Below, one piece after another: positions 5,945-7,104 of a stretch of 7,104 nucleotides of DNA. Under the pieces are notes generated by a model. The model had not been told where the DNA came from, ran no database searches, and worked only from the letters and a program-made list of their open reading frames with translations. The stretch is from assembly GCA_030537915.1 (NCBI GenBank), contig JAUNUZ010000025.1:5809-12912 (forward strand), in the 5' to 3' direction. The position numbers and the translations under genes are program-made. Position 1 is the stretch's first letter. The number at the start of each line of letters is the position of its first letter. This stretch comes from Micrococcales bacterium (GTDB taxonomy: Bacteria; Actinomycetota; Actinomycetes; Actinomycetales; Dermatophilaceae).

Positions 5945-7104
5945 ATGGCATCTGGTGACGCGCGACCGAACTACTCCTCACTGCGGCGAATCGCCATCGT
6001 CAACCGAGGGGAAGCAGCGATGCGGCTCATCCACGCCGTGCGCGACAGCAATGCCGACATCGGCGACATCGCCGGAGCACCCCACAGGGCAGGCGCACCC
6101 GCCACGTCCCCCGTGTCGCTGACGACGATCGCGCTCTACACCGACGCCGAGCGCAACGCGATGTTCGTGCGCGAGGCCGACGAGGCCTACCCCCTCGGGC
6201 CCGCTTCGGCGCGGCCCTACCTCGACCACGACCTGCTCGAGGCCGCGCTGCTGGCAACCAAGGCCGACGCGGTCTGGGTCGGCTGGGGGTTCGTCGCCGA
6301 GGACGCGGGTTTCGCGCAGCTGTGCGAGCGGATCGGTGTCACGTTCATCGGGCCGAGCCCGGCCGCGATGCGAGCCCTGGGGGACAAGATCGGCAGCAAG
6401 CTCATGGCTCAGGAAGTGGGCGTCCCGGTCGCGCCGTGGAGCCGCGGCCCGGTCGACACGCTCGAAGGCGCCCAGGCCGCGGCGACGCGGATCGGCTATC
6501 CCCTCATGCTCAAGGCGACCGCAGGGGGCGGTGGGCGCGGCATCCGCGTCATCCAGTCAGCCGAGGAGTTGACCGGCGCCTACGCCCTCACCAGGGACGA
6601 GGCCCAGCGCGCCTTCGGCAGTGGCGTCCTTTTCCTGGAGCGCCTCGTCACCGGCGCGCGGCATGTCGAGGTGCAGGTCATCGCCGATAGCTACGGCACC
6701 GCGTGGGCTCTGGGCGTGCGCGACTGCTCGGTGCAGCGCCGTAACCAGAAGGTCATCGAGGAGTCGGCGTCTCCGGTCCTGGTGCCCGAGCAGGCCGAGG
6801 AGCTCAAGGCGGCGGCCGAGCGGTTGGCCCAGGCCGTCGGCTACTGCGGGGCGGGCACGGTGGAGTTTCTCTACCAGCCGGCCGACAAGACGTTCGCCTT
6901 CCTCGAGGTCAACACCCGCCTGCAGGTCGAGCACCCGATCACCGAGGTGACCACCGACACCGACCTCGTGCGCCTTCAGCTCTACGTCGCCGCGGGCGGG
7001 CGGCTGACCGGCGCCAAGCCGGTCGAGTCGGGGCACGCCATCGAGGCCCGGCTCAACGCCGAGGATCCCGACCGCGATTTCGCGCCTTCGCCCGGGCGCA
7101 TCGA
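5945..7104 (+). CDS. Biotin carboxylase domain of an acyl-CoA carboxylase, probably a long fused enzyme (3' end missing)
   Basis: Carboxylates protein-bound biotin using ATP and bicarbonate, the first half-reaction of acetyl/propionyl-CoA carboxylases. 386 residues are visible with no stop. The N-terminal domain begins IAIVNRGEAAMR (16-27). The ATP-grasp glycine loop is KATAGGGGRG (190-199). E307 (in GTVEFLY) and E321 (EVNTRLQVEHP, with N323 and R325) match the metal and catalytic residues E276, E288, N290 and R292 of the E. coli enzyme, K269 matches K238, and R369 in HAIEARLNAEDP matches R338. NRGEAAMR, VGWGFVAED (112-120) and RRNQKVIEESAS are the wordings I associate with actinobacterial single-chain carboxylases in which biotin carboxylase, biotin carrier and carboxyltransferase are fused (around 1800 residues); the fusion is inference because the rest is outside the window. 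Residues 36-58 form a Gly/Ala/Pro-rich insertion. No in-frame start exists just upstream of ATG 5945, and its Shine-Dalgarno is weak. Confidence 0.94.
   Translation, partial: MASGDARPNYSSLRRIAIVNRGEAAMRLIHAVRDSNADIGDIAGAPHRAGAPATSPVSLTTIALYTDAERNAMFVREADEAYPLGPASARPYLDHDLLEAALLATKADAVWVGWGFVAEDAGFAQLCERIGVTFIGPSPAAMRALGDKIGSKLMAQEVGVPVAPWSRGPVDTLEGAQAAATRIGYPLMLKATAGGGGRGIRVIQSAEELTGAYALTRDEAQRAFGSGVLFLERLVTGARHVEVQVIADSYGTAWALGVRDCSVQRRNQKVIEESASPVLVPEQAEELKAAAERLAQAVGYCGAGTVEFLYQPADKTFAFLEVNTRLQVEHPITEVTTDTDLVRLQLYVAAGGRLTGAKPVESGHAIEARLNAEDPDRDFAPSPGRI

Noticed and set aside
6557..7036. Open frame on the minus strand opposite the carboxylase gene
   Set aside because: The + strand carries the ATP-grasp catalytic motifs across this stretch, so the antisense frame is a codon-bias shadow.

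Overview
The window is a stretch of high-GC chromosome with strong G/C preference at third codon positions. It carries seven genes and no RNA gene, insertion sequence or CRISPR array that I can see. The content points to an actinobacterium: an FprA-type adrenodoxin-reductase-like flavoenzyme, a Mca/MshB-like PIG-L hydrolase, an excisionase-like antitoxin of the kind annotated in mycobacteria, an LssY C-terminal-domain membrane protein and a biotin carboxylase resembling the long fused actinobacterial acyl-CoA carboxylases. A Micrococcales-like source is a guess; nothing in the window fixes the genus.

Left block (1-2583, + strand): the C-terminal two thirds of ferredoxin-NADP+ reductase (fprA, truncated by the window edge), a secreted lipoprotein of unknown function that starts 28 bases inside the end of fprA, and a small ankyrin-repeat protein whose start overlaps the lipoprotein stop (ATGA). 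The overlaps imply one translationally coupled transcript. No pathway linking the three products is obvious.

Middle (2584-4393, + strand): a 257-base gap with palindromic sequence leads to a PIG-L/LmbE-family zinc deacetylase with a GTG start. After 76 bases comes a 177-residue protein with an excisionase-type (MerR-like) DNA-binding domain, resembling VapB50-like antitoxins but with no PIN-domain toxin beside it. It appears to be leaderless. Its coding region contains a perfect 9-bp stem capped by a GCGA tetraloop.

Right block (4394-7104): a minus-strand six-segment membrane protein with an LssY_C domain converges on the HTH gene. A divergent gene starting at 5945 and running off the window encodes a biotin carboxylase of the type found at the N-terminus of fused single-chain acyl-CoA carboxylases. 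The 165 bases between the two divergent starts must hold both promoters.

Overall this is mostly ordinary actinobacterial chromosome. The observations most worth following are the orphan antitoxin-like gene with its upstream repeats and internal hairpin, the coupled flavoenzyme-lipoprotein-ankyrin cluster of unknown purpose, and the uncharacterised LssY_C protein.
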